A stretch of 64,000 nucleotides of DNA from Nibricoccus aquaticus (GTDB taxonomy: Bacteria > Verrucomicrobiota > Verrucomicrobiia > Opitutales > Opitutaceae): positions 3,179,501-3,243,500 of the forward strand of contig NZ_CP023344.1 of the NCBI RefSeq assembly GCF_002310495.1. Direction: 5' to 3'. The translations under genes and the position numbers were made by a program. The notes under the pieces were generated by a model, which saw nothing but the letters and a program-made list of their open reading frames with translations, made no database searches and was not told where the DNA came from. This document shows positions 1 through 8,256 of this stretch, piece by piece (the first letter of the stretch is position 1; each line of letters opens with the position of its first letter).

Positions 1-577
1 CGGCCTCGGCATCGAGGACGGAGAGTTCGCCGCGAGCCTCGTCGTAATCCTGTTTGCTGACGCCGCCCTCCTCGACGAGACGGGCAAGACGCTGTTCGCG
101 GAAGCCGGCGAGTTCGCGGCGGGACTGGGCGCGGCGGAGGTTGGCCTGGAGGGAGGAGTCGTCGATTTTGACGAGGACGTCGCCGGCTTTCACGCGCTGG
201 CCCTCGGTGAAATTGATGGCGGCGATTTTTCCATTCACCTCGGTCTGGATCTCGACGGATTCCTCGGCGCGGAGGGTGCCGTTGGCGCTGATGGACTCGG
301 TGAAAGGGATGGCGTGTAGTTTAATGCCGGTGACGGGTATGCCGGCGCCGGCGTTGCGAGCAGGCGTGGCGGCGGGTTTGGCGGCGGGTTTGAATTTTTT
401 CCAGGCGAAGACGCTGAGCGCGCCGAGGGCCAGGAGGGTGATGAGGATGGCGATGAGTTTGCCGCGGCCTTTTTTCGACGAAGGAGGCGAAGACGGAGGA
501 GCGTGGCGCGGCGGCGAGGGCGGTGCGGCGTGCGGGCGGGCGGCGACGGGTTCGCTGACGGAGAGTATGGTTTTCAA
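1..577 (-). CDS. RND efflux membrane-fusion protein (HlyD/AcrA type), 3' end missing
   Basis: About 192 N-terminal codons are present and the gene runs off the left edge. The product has a Pro/Ala-rich cytoplasmic start, one membrane segment (KLIAILITLLALGALSVF, about residues 33-50), an Ala/Pro/Lys linker, then the biotinyl-lipoyl-like half motif EVNGKIAAINFTEGQRVKAG and the start of the alpha-hairpin (LARLVEEGGVSKQDYDEA). This fits the periplasmic adaptor of an RND or ABC exporter. The start is taken as TTG at 577 because no ATG or GTG lies in frame between the upstream stop and the membrane segment; no clear ribosome binding site is visible. It lies 177 nt after the metal ATPase, so a metal-export role is plausible but inferred. 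Confidence 0.8.
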   Translation of the reverse strand, partial: MKTILSVSEPVAARPHAAPPSPPRHAPPSSPPSSKKGRGKLIAILITLLALGALSVFAWKKFKPAAKPAATPARNAGAGIPVTGIKLHAIPFTESISANGTLRAEESVEIQTEVNGKIAAINFTEGQRVKAGDVLVKIDDSSLQANLRRAQSRRELAGFREQRLARLVEEGGVSKQDYDEARGELSVLDAEA

Positions 578-754
578 GCGAGGCGGAGGGCTGACGTGAG
601 CGCGCGGATGCGGTGTGTGAACCGCGGAGTGCGGCGCGATCCGGCATCAGCAGAGGATATGCCGCTACTGGGGAAACGAGGTGGAGGACGGACGGGTTAA
701 GCAGGATTCAACGCGCTGAGCGGGCGGTTGAGTTTTCGGCAAGCGAGGGGCGGG

Positions 755-2650
755 TCAGGCGTCGAAACGGAGGAGGCGGGAGCTGTTGAGGAGGACAAAG
801 AAGGCGCTGGTTTCGTGGAGGAGTGCGGCGGTGAGCGGGCCGACGAGGCCGAGGCTGGAGACGAGGAGGGCGACGAGGATGATCGCAGTCGAGACGGCGA
901 GGTTCTGATTGATGAGGCGGAGGGAGCGGCGGGAGATCTGGATGAAATGAACCAGTCGGCGAAGGTCGGGCTGGAGGATGGCGACGTCGGCGGTTTGCAC
1001 GGCGATGTGGCTGCCGGAGTTGTTGAGGGCGATGGAGAGGTCGGCGGCGGCGAGGGCGGGGGCGTCGTTGACGCCGTCGCCGACGACGAGGACGCGGCGG
1101 CCTTCGGCGCGGAGGGCGTGGACCTCGCGGGATTTTTCCTCGGGCAGGCAGTTGGCGACGAAGCGGGGAATGCCGGTGGCGGTGGCGATGGCTTGGGCGG
1201 AGTGGGCGTGATCGCCGGTAAGAAGGACCGCGCGGGTGAGGCCGAGGGTGCCGAGGGTTTCGACGACGTCGCGGGCTTCGGAACGGAGGCTGTCGCTGAG
1301 GAGAAAGCGGAGGGCGGGGCGGCCGTCGATCGTGGCGTAGACGGTGCGCTGGCCGGCGGATTCAGGGGGCTCGGGGGGCGGAGTGATGTTGTTTTCGCGG
1401 AGCCAGGCGGCGCTGCCGAGGAGGAGGGTGTGGCCATGGATGCGGCCGAGGAGGCCGCGGCCCGGGGTTTCCTGGACGTCGGAGGCGGTGGGAGCGGCGG
1501 CAGGTGACTCGGTCGTGAGAGCGTGAGAAGCGATGGCGTGAGCGACGGGATGTTGGGAGGAGGCAGCCAGCGCGCGGGCAAGTGGGAGGAAGTCGGATAC
1601 GGAGCGGGCGGGATCGCAGGCGGTGGTTTCGGCGACGATGAGACGGCCGTGCGTGAGGGTGCCGGTTTTGTCGTAGACGACGGTGTCGAGCGTGGAGGCG
1701 GTTTCGAAGTGGCGGGGCGTTTTGACGAGAATGCCGAGGCGGGCGCAGACGGCGAGGGCGGCGACCATAACGGCGGGTCCGGCGAGGACGAAGGCGCAGG
1801 GGAGGCAGACGACGAGGACGGAGACGGCGCGGTCGAGGTCGCGGGTGAGAATCCAGACCATGGCCGTGAGCATGAGCACGGCAGGCGTGTAGTAGCGGAG
1901 GTAGGTGTCGAGTCGGCGGGCGATGAGCGGTCGGTCGGTGGAGGCGGCTTCGAGGATGGCGCGGACTTTACCGATGACGGTGTCGGAGGAGGCTCGGGTG
2001 GTTTCGAGTTCGATGACGCCGGAGAGATTGAGCGTGCCGGCGAAGACGGTGGAGCCGGGGGCGACGTCGGCGGGGAGGGCTTCTCCGGTGATGGCGCTTT
2101 GGTTGACGGCGGAGTGACCGGTGAGGACGAGGCCGTCGGCGGGGATGAGTTCGCCGGGGAGTACGCGGAGACGGTCGCCGGGTTGGAGCGTGTCGGCGTC
2201 GGCGGGTTCCTCGATCAGTCCGCGCAACCGCCGGGCGGATACGCGCGAGAGGCGGCCGAGGCCTTCGATGGCTTCGCGGATGCCGCGGACGCTGCGCTCT
2301 TCGAGGAGTTGTCCGAAGATAAGGATGATCGCGACGATGGAGCCGGTCGCGTAGCGTCCGCCGGCGAGGCAGGCGAGGAGGACGATGGCGACGAACTGGT
2401 CGAGGTAGTAGGGGTTGAGCGATTTTGCGGTGTGGAAGAGGCCGCGAATCGCGCCCGTGAAGACGGGGATGCATACGACGAGCCAAGCGGCGAAGGCGAG
2501 GAGGCCGGCGAGTTCGGGCTGGGCGGAGCGGAGCTGGCGCAGGAGCAGGCTGAGGAGGAGGGCGAGCGCGGCGAGGAGGGCGGTGGAGAGGCGGACGGGC
2601 AGCGAGAGCAGGCCGCGGTCGGACGGGAGGAGGTCGGAGCGGGGTCTCAT
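755..2650 (-). CDS. P1B-type heavy-metal translocating ATPase with variant CLPC motif
   Basis: 631 residues with no N-terminal metal-binding HMA domain. In order: N-terminal membrane helices, the actuator motif TGEALP (about 188-193), the membrane metal site CLPC (282-285), the phosphorylation motif DKTGT (Asp327), the HP dipeptide typical of P1B pumps (His367-Pro368), and GDGVNDAP in the ATP-binding domain. The family normally has CPC, or sometimes SPC, CPH or TPC, in membrane helix 6. Here the residue before the proline is Leu and a Cys sits one place earlier, so the metal cannot be predicted. The start ATG overlaps the stop of the upstream SPFH gene by 4 nt, so the two are translationally coupled. 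The coupling to three SPFH proteins suggests a membrane-microdomain pump; that role is inferred. Confidence 0.9.
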   Translation of the reverse strand: MRPRSDLLPSDRGLLSLPVRLSTALLAALALLLSLLLRQLRSAQPELAGLLAFAAWLVVCIPVFTGAIRGLFHTAKSLNPYYLDQFVAIVLLACLAGGRYATGSIVAIILIFGQLLEERSVRGIREAIEGLGRLSRVSARRLRGLIEEPADADTLQPGDRLRVLPGELIPADGLVLTGHSAVNQSAITGEALPADVAPGSTVFAGTLNLSGVIELETTRASSDTVIGKVRAILEAASTDRPLIARRLDTYLRYYTPAVLMLTAMVWILTRDLDRAVSVLVVCLPCAFVLAGPAVMVAALAVCARLGILVKTPRHFETASTLDTVVYDKTGTLTHGRLIVAETTACDPARSVSDFLPLARALAASSQHPVAHAIASHALTTESPAAAPTASDVQETPGRGLLGRIHGHTLLLGSAAWLRENNITPPPEPPESAGQRTVYATIDGRPALRFLLSDSLRSEARDVVETLGTLGLTRAVLLTGDHAHSAQAIATATGIPRFVANCLPEEKSREVHALRAEGRRVLVVGDGVNDAPALAAADLSIALNNSGSHIAVQTADVAILQPDLRRLVHFIQISRRSLRLINQNLAVSTAIILVALLVSSLGLVGPLTAALLHETSAFFVLLNSSRLLRFDA

Positions 2651-3657
2651 CGGGCGTCGGCGGTTTGCGGGCGCAGGAGTATCTGCGGCGCGGATGCGGC
2701 GGGGGCGAAGGCGGCCTGGTTGAACTTGGGGAGAACTTCTTCGCGGACCTCGGCGAGGAGGCGGGAGCGGACGTTGACGGGAGATTCGTGGTAGGCGGCG
2801 AGGATGGAGAGGAAGGCGTCGCGCTCGCCCTCGGCGCGGGTGAGGGCTGCGGCGGCGTCGGCGACGGCGCGGGTGCGCAGGGTGTTGGCCTCGGAGGCGG
2901 CCATTTCTTTGGAGCGGGCGAGGTAGGCGCGGGCTTCCTCGACGAAGGTCTGTCGCTCGACCTTGGCGGAGTTGACGTCCTGGAAGGCGGGGAGGACGGG
3001 TTTAGGCGGAAGGAGTTCGCGGATTTCGAGTCCGCCGAGAGCGATACCGAGATCGAGCGCGGAGAGGCGCTGGCGGAGTTCTTCGAGCGTGCGGTCGCGG
3101 TAGGTGGCGAGGCCGGCGGGAATGACGTCGTCGATGGCGGCCTCGGCGAGGGTGCGGGCGGCGGATTGGTAGAAAAGCGCGGCGAGGGTGGCGTCAGGAT
3201 CGGCGGATACGGAGAAGAAGCGGACGGGATCGACGATCTGGTAGCGGAGGGAGAAGGAGCCCTGGACGATGTTGGCGTCGCCGGTGAGCGTGTAGCCGTC
3301 TTTGGCGGGGTCGAGGAAGTGGCGGAGCGGGCCGTAGTCGGTCTCGTTGTGGGTGGAGCGGGCGATGTCTCGGGCGAGCCAGCCTTCGAGTTTGAGTTCG
3401 CGCGGAGCGCCGGTGGCGAGGCGGATGACGCGGTCGATGGGTTCGGGGAAGGCGACAAGCAGGCCGGGACCGTGGGCCTGGGGCTGGAGGCGGCCGAAGC
3501 GGAGGACGAGGGCGGACTCGCCGGGTTTCACAAAGTGAACGCCGGAGCCAAGGTATCCGCCGAGCACGCACACAAAGACGATCGTGAGCAGCGTGAGCGA
3601 GCGGCGGGCGGCGAGCTCGGTCGAGGCGAGCGGCGGCTGGGCGGCGGGTGTGCTCAT
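2647..3657 (-). CDS. SPFH/prohibitin-family protein (HflK/HflC-like)
   Basis: 336 residues. A short cytoplasmic N-terminus is followed by one membrane segment (about 21-38), then an SPFH domain beginning FVKPGESALVLRFGR, and a long Ala/Glu-rich helical region (about 230-300) with the KxERQTFVEEARAYLARSKEMA pattern of HflK/HflC coiled coils. HflK and HflC form a ring around the FtsH protease in other bacteria; no ftsH gene is present here. The gene overlaps its upstream neighbour (start inside that gene's stop) and its downstream ATPase gene by 4 nt each, a tightly coupled operon. No residues mark it as hflK or hflC proper, so no symbol is assigned. Confidence 0.85.
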   Translation of the reverse strand: MSTPAAQPPLASTELAARRSLTLLTIVFVCVLGGYLGSGVHFVKPGESALVLRFGRLQPQAHGPGLLVAFPEPIDRVIRLATGAPRELKLEGWLARDIARSTHNETDYGPLRHFLDPAKDGYTLTGDANIVQGSFSLRYQIVDPVRFFSVSADPDATLAALFYQSAARTLAEAAIDDVIPAGLATYRDRTLEELRQRLSALDLGIALGGLEIRELLPPKPVLPAFQDVNSAKVERQTFVEEARAYLARSKEMAASEANTLRTRAVADAAAALTRAEGERDAFLSILAAYHESPVNVRSRLLAEVREEVLPKFNQAAFAPAASAPQILLRPQTADAR

Positions 3658-4622
3658 GGAGCGACGGCGGTCCCGGGGGAGGCGAGGGGCGTGGGTGAAG
3701 GAGGAAAGAAGGGGGAGGAAGCAGGAGGAGATGTGGAGGCGTCTGGCTTGAGGAGTTGGAAAGGCGGGGTGCGGTCGTCGGCTACGAGGGTGATGTTGCG
3801 GCCGGCGACTTTGCGGAGGGCTTCGAGTTCGCGGAGGAAGCGGAAGAGTTCGGGGTCGCGGGCGTAGGCGGCGGCGGTTACGCGGGCGGCGGCGGCCTCG
3901 GCTTCGCCGCGTTTCTGATCGGCGAACTGGCGTGCACTGGCGACGAGGGCGGTTTTCTCGGCTTCGGCGGCGGAGCGGATTTCGTCGGCCTTGCGCTGGC
4001 CCTCGGCGCGGAACTGGGCGGCGTACTGCGCGCGCTCGGCCCGCATCCGGTCGAACATGAAAGGCGTGTTGGCGGCGGGGAGGGCGAGCTGGCGGATGCC
4101 GATGGACTCGATTTTGACGCCGAAGGTTTCGCGGACGGTGCCGGCGACGGAAGCCGCGATCTCGCGCTCGATGTCGGCGAGTTTCACCACGCCGGGGCGG
4201 ACGGAGATGAGCTGGTCGAAGGAGTAGCGGCCGAGAACGGCGTTGCGCGCGGAGGTGACGATGCTGTCGAGCTTGGTGCGGAAGCCGGGGAGGCTGCCCT
4301 GAGTGGCGCGGAGGAACTGGAGCGGATCGTCGATGCGCCAGACGGCGAAGAACGGGAGGATGACGTTACGTTTGTCGGCGGTGAGGGCCTCGGAGATGCG
4401 GCCTTCGAGGACTTCGAGGCGGGCGTCGAAGCGGGTGACGGACTCGAAGGGCCAGGGGAGTTTCCAGCCGAGGCCGGGCTCGGTGACAACACGGACGGGA
4501 CGACCGAAGCGGGTGACGACGGCCTGCTCGACCTCGGAGACCTGGTAGCAGAAAGCGGAGTAGCCGGTGAGGGCGGCAACGAGGAGGGCGAGGAGGAGGC
4601 GGCAGGCGACGATGAGTTTCAT
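3654..4622 (-). CDS. SPFH/prohibitin-family protein (HflC-like)
   Basis: 322 residues with an N-terminal signal-anchor (LLLALLVAALTGYSAF) followed by the HflC hallmark VEQAVVTRFGRPVRVVTEPGLGWKLPWPFE. The ADKRNVILPFFAVWRIDDPLQFL stretch is the conserved core beta-strand block, and RMRAERAQYAAQFRAEGQRKADEIR is the typical stomatin/HflC helical region. A Pro/Ser-rich tail ends the protein. It probably hetero-oligomerises with the neighbouring SPFH proteins on the periplasmic face of the inner membrane (family knowledge). It lies 4 nt after the stop of the large SPFH gene and overlaps the next gene by 4 nt. Confidence 0.88.
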   Translation of the reverse strand: MKLIVACRLLLALLVAALTGYSAFCYQVSEVEQAVVTRFGRPVRVVTEPGLGWKLPWPFESVTRFDARLEVLEGRISEALTADKRNVILPFFAVWRIDDPLQFLRATQGSLPGFRTKLDSIVTSARNAVLGRYSFDQLISVRPGVVKLADIEREIAASVAGTVRETFGVKIESIGIRQLALPAANTPFMFDRMRAERAQYAAQFRAEGQRKADEIRSAAEAEKTALVASARQFADQKRGEAEAAAARVTAAAYARDPELFRFLRELEALRKVAGRNITLVADDRTPPFQLLKPDASTSPPASSPFFPPSPTPLASPGTAVAP

Positions 4623-4626
4623 CGGA

Positions 4627-6414
4627 TCAAGGGAGGGAGTTGGCGCCGTCGCGCAGATCGTAGAGGAGGGGAGCGCGCGAACCGGAGGGCGGATGCGCGG
4701 TGAGGACGAGGCGGATACGCGGGAGGACTTCTTCGAGGACGCTGAGACGGTTGCGGAAGTCGAAGAGGGCGGGGGCGGCGGCGCGGGCGTCGACCTTGCC
4801 GGTGAGGATGGCGGCTTCGCCGGTGATGGCGGCGAGGCGCTCGGCGGAGAAGCTTTCGGCCTGGCGGCGGAGGCTGAAGGATTCGCTGCTGGCCTGGGCG
4901 ATGGCGGTGATGCGGTTGGCGGAGGCGAGGTCGATCATCATGCGGCGTTGTTCGAAGGCGCTGATGACTTCCTGGAAGGCGGGGGCGACATCCACGGGCG
5001 GGTGGATGTCTTTGAGGCCGACGTAGCGGATGCGGGCGCCGAGGCTGAGGGCGTCGGCGGAAGATTGAAGGCGGTCGCGTATCTGGTTACTGACGACATC
5101 GCGTTCGCCGGTCATGATGCCGAAGCTGTCGCGCGAGGCGGTGGCGATGAGGAGTTCGCGCTGGGCGAGGTTGGAGAGGAGACGCGGGAGATCGGCGCTG
5201 GTGCGCTCGGCGGCGAGAGCGTCGGTGAGGTCGAAGTGGACGGGGACGTTGAAGGTGAGGACTTCTTCGCCGTTGCCGACGAGGAGGTTGCTCTCGCCGG
5301 AGAAGTGGACCTCGGTCCAGAGGACGGGACCGCCGAGGTCTTTGTCGAAACCGAGGGCGAAATCCTGGACGCGTCCGACGGGGACGAGCCGAACGCGTTC
5401 CATTGGCCAAGGTGCGATGAAATGGAGTCCGGGCGAAAGGGTTTCTTTTTGGAATTTTCCCCAGGTGACGCGGACGGCTTCGCTGTCGGGCGGGACGATG
5501 ACCACGGTGGTGGAGAGCCAGCTGGTGAGGACGATGATGAGGAGGAGCGGCTCGATGCAGAGGCGGGCGTAGCGGGCGAGCCAGGTGCCGCGGATCTCGA
5601 GGCCGAAGGCGTCGTGGACGGAGGTGGCGAGGGTTTGCAGCGGGGAGCGGCCTCCGAGTAGGGCGCCGGTGGAGAAGCTGTAGCCGGAGAACGGATGCGC
5701 GCGGCGTTGGGAAGGCGACTGGAACCAGCGGACGAGGGCAGAGAGCAGCCATTCGAGCGGGAGGAGGAAGGCGAGCGCGGAGGTGGCGAAGGCGAGCGGG
5801 CGGGCGAGATTCCAGGTGGGCGCGTAGAGCGTGGCTAGGCCGGCGGCGGCTTGGGCGAGGAGCAGTATCAGGAGGAGCGTGAAGCCAGCGCGGGGATCGG
5901 AGCGGCGGGGGATTTCGCGGGAGGCGACGGCCTGGCGGAGGAAGTAGAGGAGGAAGAAGAGGGAGACGCTGAGGACGAGCGTGCGGGTGAGCGTGGCGTC
6001 GGGGATGGAGATTAGGGCGGTGGGTGACGGGGGCAGCGAGTTGAACGCGAGAAGTCTGGAGGCGGGGAAGGATTCGGGGCGGAGCAGGCGGAAGGCGGTG
6101 AGAGCGCAGGCGAGGGCGAGGAGGACGTGCGCGACGACGAAGGCGGGGGCGGAGAGATGCTGGAGGCTCTGGCGGAAACGCAGGCGTGGGGAAGCGGGCG
6201 AGCCGGGCGACGGGGTGGAGGGCTCGCGGGCGTGGAGGTTATTCCACACGGGCTGGGAGAAGGCGATCAGTGCCCACCAGGCGGATACCAGCGCGATGCC
6301 GGGGAGCACGCCCTGCCAGCCGAGTCGGAGGAGGACGAGATGGAGAAGGGCGACCGAGGCGAAGACGCCGCCGCAGAAAAGCGGGAAGCGGGAGGCGGCG
6401 GAAGCGGCGGGCAT
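4627..6414 (-). CDS. Polytopic-membrane SPFH fusion protein
   Basis: 595 residues, about twice the usual HflK length. The first ~290 residues hold roughly six hydrophobic membrane segments (for example FASVALLHLVLLRLG, VLLALACALTAFRLL, LVLSVSLFFLLYFL, LLLILLLAQAAAGLATL). A further helix (LCIEPLLLIIVLTSWLSTTVVI) leads into an SPFH domain starting VPPDSEAVRVTWGKFQKETLSPGLH. Helical C-terminal repeats include ASANRITAIAQASSESFSLRRQAESFSAERLAAI. It is the first gene of the operon that continues with two more SPFH proteins, the metal ATPase and the fusion protein. I do not recognise a characterised homologue; SPFH membership is clear, while the role of the membrane domain is unknown. Confidence 0.85.
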   Translation of the reverse strand: MPAASAASRFPLFCGGVFASVALLHLVLLRLGWQGVLPGIALVSAWWALIAFSQPVWNNLHAREPSTPSPGSPASPRLRFRQSLQHLSAPAFVVAHVLLALACALTAFRLLRPESFPASRLLAFNSLPPSPTALISIPDATLTRTLVLSVSLFFLLYFLRQAVASREIPRRSDPRAGFTLLLILLLAQAAAGLATLYAPTWNLARPLAFATSALAFLLPLEWLLSALVRWFQSPSQRRAHPFSGYSFSTGALLGGRSPLQTLATSVHDAFGLEIRGTWLARYARLCIEPLLLIIVLTSWLSTTVVIVPPDSEAVRVTWGKFQKETLSPGLHFIAPWPMERVRLVPVGRVQDFALGFDKDLGGPVLWTEVHFSGESNLLVGNGEEVLTFNVPVHFDLTDALAAERTSADLPRLLSNLAQRELLIATASRDSFGIMTGERDVVSNQIRDRLQSSADALSLGARIRYVGLKDIHPPVDVAPAFQEVISAFEQRRMMIDLASANRITAIAQASSESFSLRRQAESFSAERLAAITGEAAILTGKVDARAAAPALFDFRNRLSVLEEVLPRIRLVLTAHPPSGSRAPLLYDLRDGANSLP

Positions 6415-6536
6415 GAGTCTGGCGTAAGCAGGGGCGGTGCCGGGCGCCGGAGGGTTTTATCGCGGGCGGGCTTATTCAGATGGGTACGCGATGTCGCTTA
6501 AAGCGGGGGAAGTATCGCGAGCGGGATTGGCGTTAT

Positions 6537-6592
6537 GCGGGGTGGGGGCACCCCGCCTACAGCGGAATCGGAAATGCCGGCCAGAGGCCTGC
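6537..6592 (-). repeat. REP-like extragenic palindromes (two units)
   Basis: Unit one is a perfect 8-bp stem (6537-6544 with 6549-6556, 4-nt loop) followed on the plus strand by CTAC, so on the minus strand it reads GTAG then stem. Unit two (6576-6592) has 7-bp arms with one mismatch around AGA. The GTAG-plus-stem layout recurs at 12135-12158, 27131-27155, 34391-34411 and 47724-47745, always in this orientation. Confidence 0.55.
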
Positions 6593-6883
6593 GCTGCCGG
6601 GGACGGAGCAATCAATCGCGGTGGCGGGTGAATTCGTTGGGGGAGTTGGGCGCGGGTGGAGTGCCGGAGGGGTTGGAGACGGAGGCGGCGCCGAGGAAGG
6701 GGGTGGCTTGCGTGGCACGGGCGGAGGATTGCGCGGGGAAATTAGACGCGGGGGTGGGGGCGGCGTGGATGGGGTAGAGGGGGCGGCGGATGAGATTGGG
6801 CGGCTGTTTCACGGTGAGGGCGGTGTCGGGCGTTCGGTGGTTTCGTGTTCGGAGGGCCGGAGCGGGTGGAGGCGGAGGTGATG

Positions 6884-6906
6884 AATGTCATCCATTAGAT
6901 GACATT
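6884..6906. promoter_or_regulatory. Inverted repeat, candidate operator
   Basis: The perfect 9-bp arms AATGTCATC and GATGACATT are separated by CATTA. There is no T-run, so it does not look like a terminator. It stands out as AT-rich in GC-rich surroundings, about 470 nt upstream of the SPFH operon start. Operator function is inferred. Confidence 0.35.
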
Positions 6907-6995
6907 GGATTTTGGGGAAAAGCGGGGTGGGGGGGCGTTGGGTAAGGTGTGATTGAGGGGTGTGGACGACACGGAGGTCGTCCCTCCGTTTAAGA

Positions 6996-7023
6996 GGGAG
7001 CGATGGCAGGGCGCATCGCTCCC
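6996..7023 (-). terminator. Hairpin after the acetamidase gene, possible terminator or mRNA end
   Basis: Arms GGGAGCGAT and ATCGCTCCC are 9 bp with a 10-nt loop, starting 23 nt after the acetamidase stop on the minus strand. Only TCTT follows, so intrinsic termination would be weak. It may instead be a REP-type element. Confidence 0.4.
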
Positions 7024-7045
7024 GGTGTAGTTGGAGCGCGGTGAC

Positions 7046-8182
7046 TTAGTCGTACCAGTAGGGGGTCTTGTCTTTGATCCAGAGGCTTTTTGGGATCATG
7101 CCGTGCATGCCGAGGTTGCCGTTGACGATGACGGTGTTGCGGTAGCTGACGGCGACGGAGGCGAGGGAGTAGGCTTCGAACTTGGTGAGGCCTTTGTTTT
7201 CGACGAGCCAGTCGATGGTCTCCTGCATCGCCATTTTCATGGCGGCGTCGAGGTCGGTGTTGAGGCCCATGACGATGTAGTGGGTGGGCGTTTCGAACCA
7301 CGGCGTTTTGATTTTCTTGCCCTTGTGAACGATGAACTGCTGGACGGTGGTCATGCAGGTCTCGATGGCGGGGCCGGTGATCTCGCCGTCGCCCTGGGCG
7401 GCGTGGGCGTCGCCGGTGAAGTAGAAGGCGCCTTTGACGTGGACGGGGACGAACATGCGGGAGCCGGGGACCAAATCGCGGAGGTCGATGTTGCCGCCGA
7501 AATTGCCGGGGGCGCGGGAGCCGACGCGTTTGGCGGTGGCGGGATCGGGGGCGACACCCATCACACCCATGAAGGGTTCGAGGGGGACTTTGATGTCGTC
7601 GTTAAAATTGGCCCAGCCCTTGGTGTAGTCGTAGGTGTAGATCTTGGCCTCGCGGGCGGCGAGGAGCTCGGGGAGGCCGCCGCTGCCTGGGCCGGCGCCG
7701 TTGTTGCCGTAGGGGACGCGGAATTTGTTATCCCAGATGCGGACTTCGAGGGTGTCGCCGGGCTCGGCGCCTTCGATGTAGACGGGGCCGGTGAGCATGT
7801 GGCCGCCGGTGCCTGCGGGGAGGCCGGAGGGCGGAACCTGGAGGCGGGCGGCGACCATTTCCTGGATGACGGGATGCTCAAGAGAGAGGCCGAGTTTTTT
7901 GACGAACTCCTGGTAGTTGTCGTCTCTCATGCCGCCCATGCTGATGGTGTCGATCTGGACGATGTCGCCGGACTTCACGCGGTAAACGGGCTGGGCGTCG
8001 GAGCCGAGCCAGCCCCAAGCGAGGTTTTGCGGGGTGGCTTTGACGTGATGGTCGATGCGGGGCGCCTGCTTTTTGGTGGGAGACCAGGGCTTGGGATCGA
8101 GGGCGGGCGAGGGCTGGGCGTGTAGGCCAATGGCCGATACGGCGAGGGCGGAGGCGGTGAGGAGGTGGCGAAGGGTGCTCAT
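7046..8182 (-). CDS. Exported acetamidase/formamidase family protein (FmdA/AmdA type)
   Basis: 378 residues with a Sec signal peptide ending near LHAQ (residue 23). The family hydrolyses formamide, acetamide or similar short amides to the acid and ammonia. Seen here are PGDTLEVRIWD (about 141-151), GVMGVAPD (about 206-213) and GDAHAAQGDGEI (257-268), the conserved metal-site region of FmdA-like proteins. Known members are mostly cytoplasmic, so export is notable. It is the last gene of the amidase array, 74 nt after the first-listed AS amidase, and unlike the rest it belongs to an unrelated fold, which suggests selection for amide cleavage as such. A hairpin follows the stop. Confidence 0.88.
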   Translation of the reverse strand: MSTLRHLLTASALAVSAIGLHAQPSPALDPKPWSPTKKQAPRIDHHVKATPQNLAWGWLGSDAQPVYRVKSGDIVQIDTISMGGMRDDNYQEFVKKLGLSLEHPVIQEMVAARLQVPPSGLPAGTGGHMLTGPVYIEGAEPGDTLEVRIWDNKFRVPYGNNGAGPGSGGLPELLAAREAKIYTYDYTKGWANFNDDIKVPLEPFMGVMGVAPDPATAKRVGSRAPGNFGGNIDLRDLVPGSRMFVPVHVKGAFYFTGDAHAAQGDGEITGPAIETCMTTVQQFIVHKGKKIKTPWFETPTHYIVMGLNTDLDAAMKMAMQETIDWLVENKGLTKFEAYSLASVAVSYRNTVIVNGNLGMHGMIPKSLWIKDKTPYWYD

Positions 8183-8256
8183 GTGTCGGAGTGAGGCTGA
8201 GGTGGCGGCAAGAAGACGTGAGGCGAGTCGGGATGCCCCGTGTGTGCGTGAATGTT

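Larger units (their letters stand above)
6415..7045. other. 631-nt intergenic region with hairpins, upstream of the SPFH operon
   Basis: No convincing gene is seen; the short open frames here are Gly/Arg-rich and look like nothing known. The region carries two REP-like hairpins near the SPFH start (6537-6560 and 6576-6592), an AT-richer inverted repeat at 6884-6906, a small hairpin at 6964-6983, and a 9-bp-arm hairpin at 6996-7023 just after the acetamidase stop. The promoter of the SPFH-ATPase operon must lie here, but I cannot place -35/-10 elements. Confidence 0.6.
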
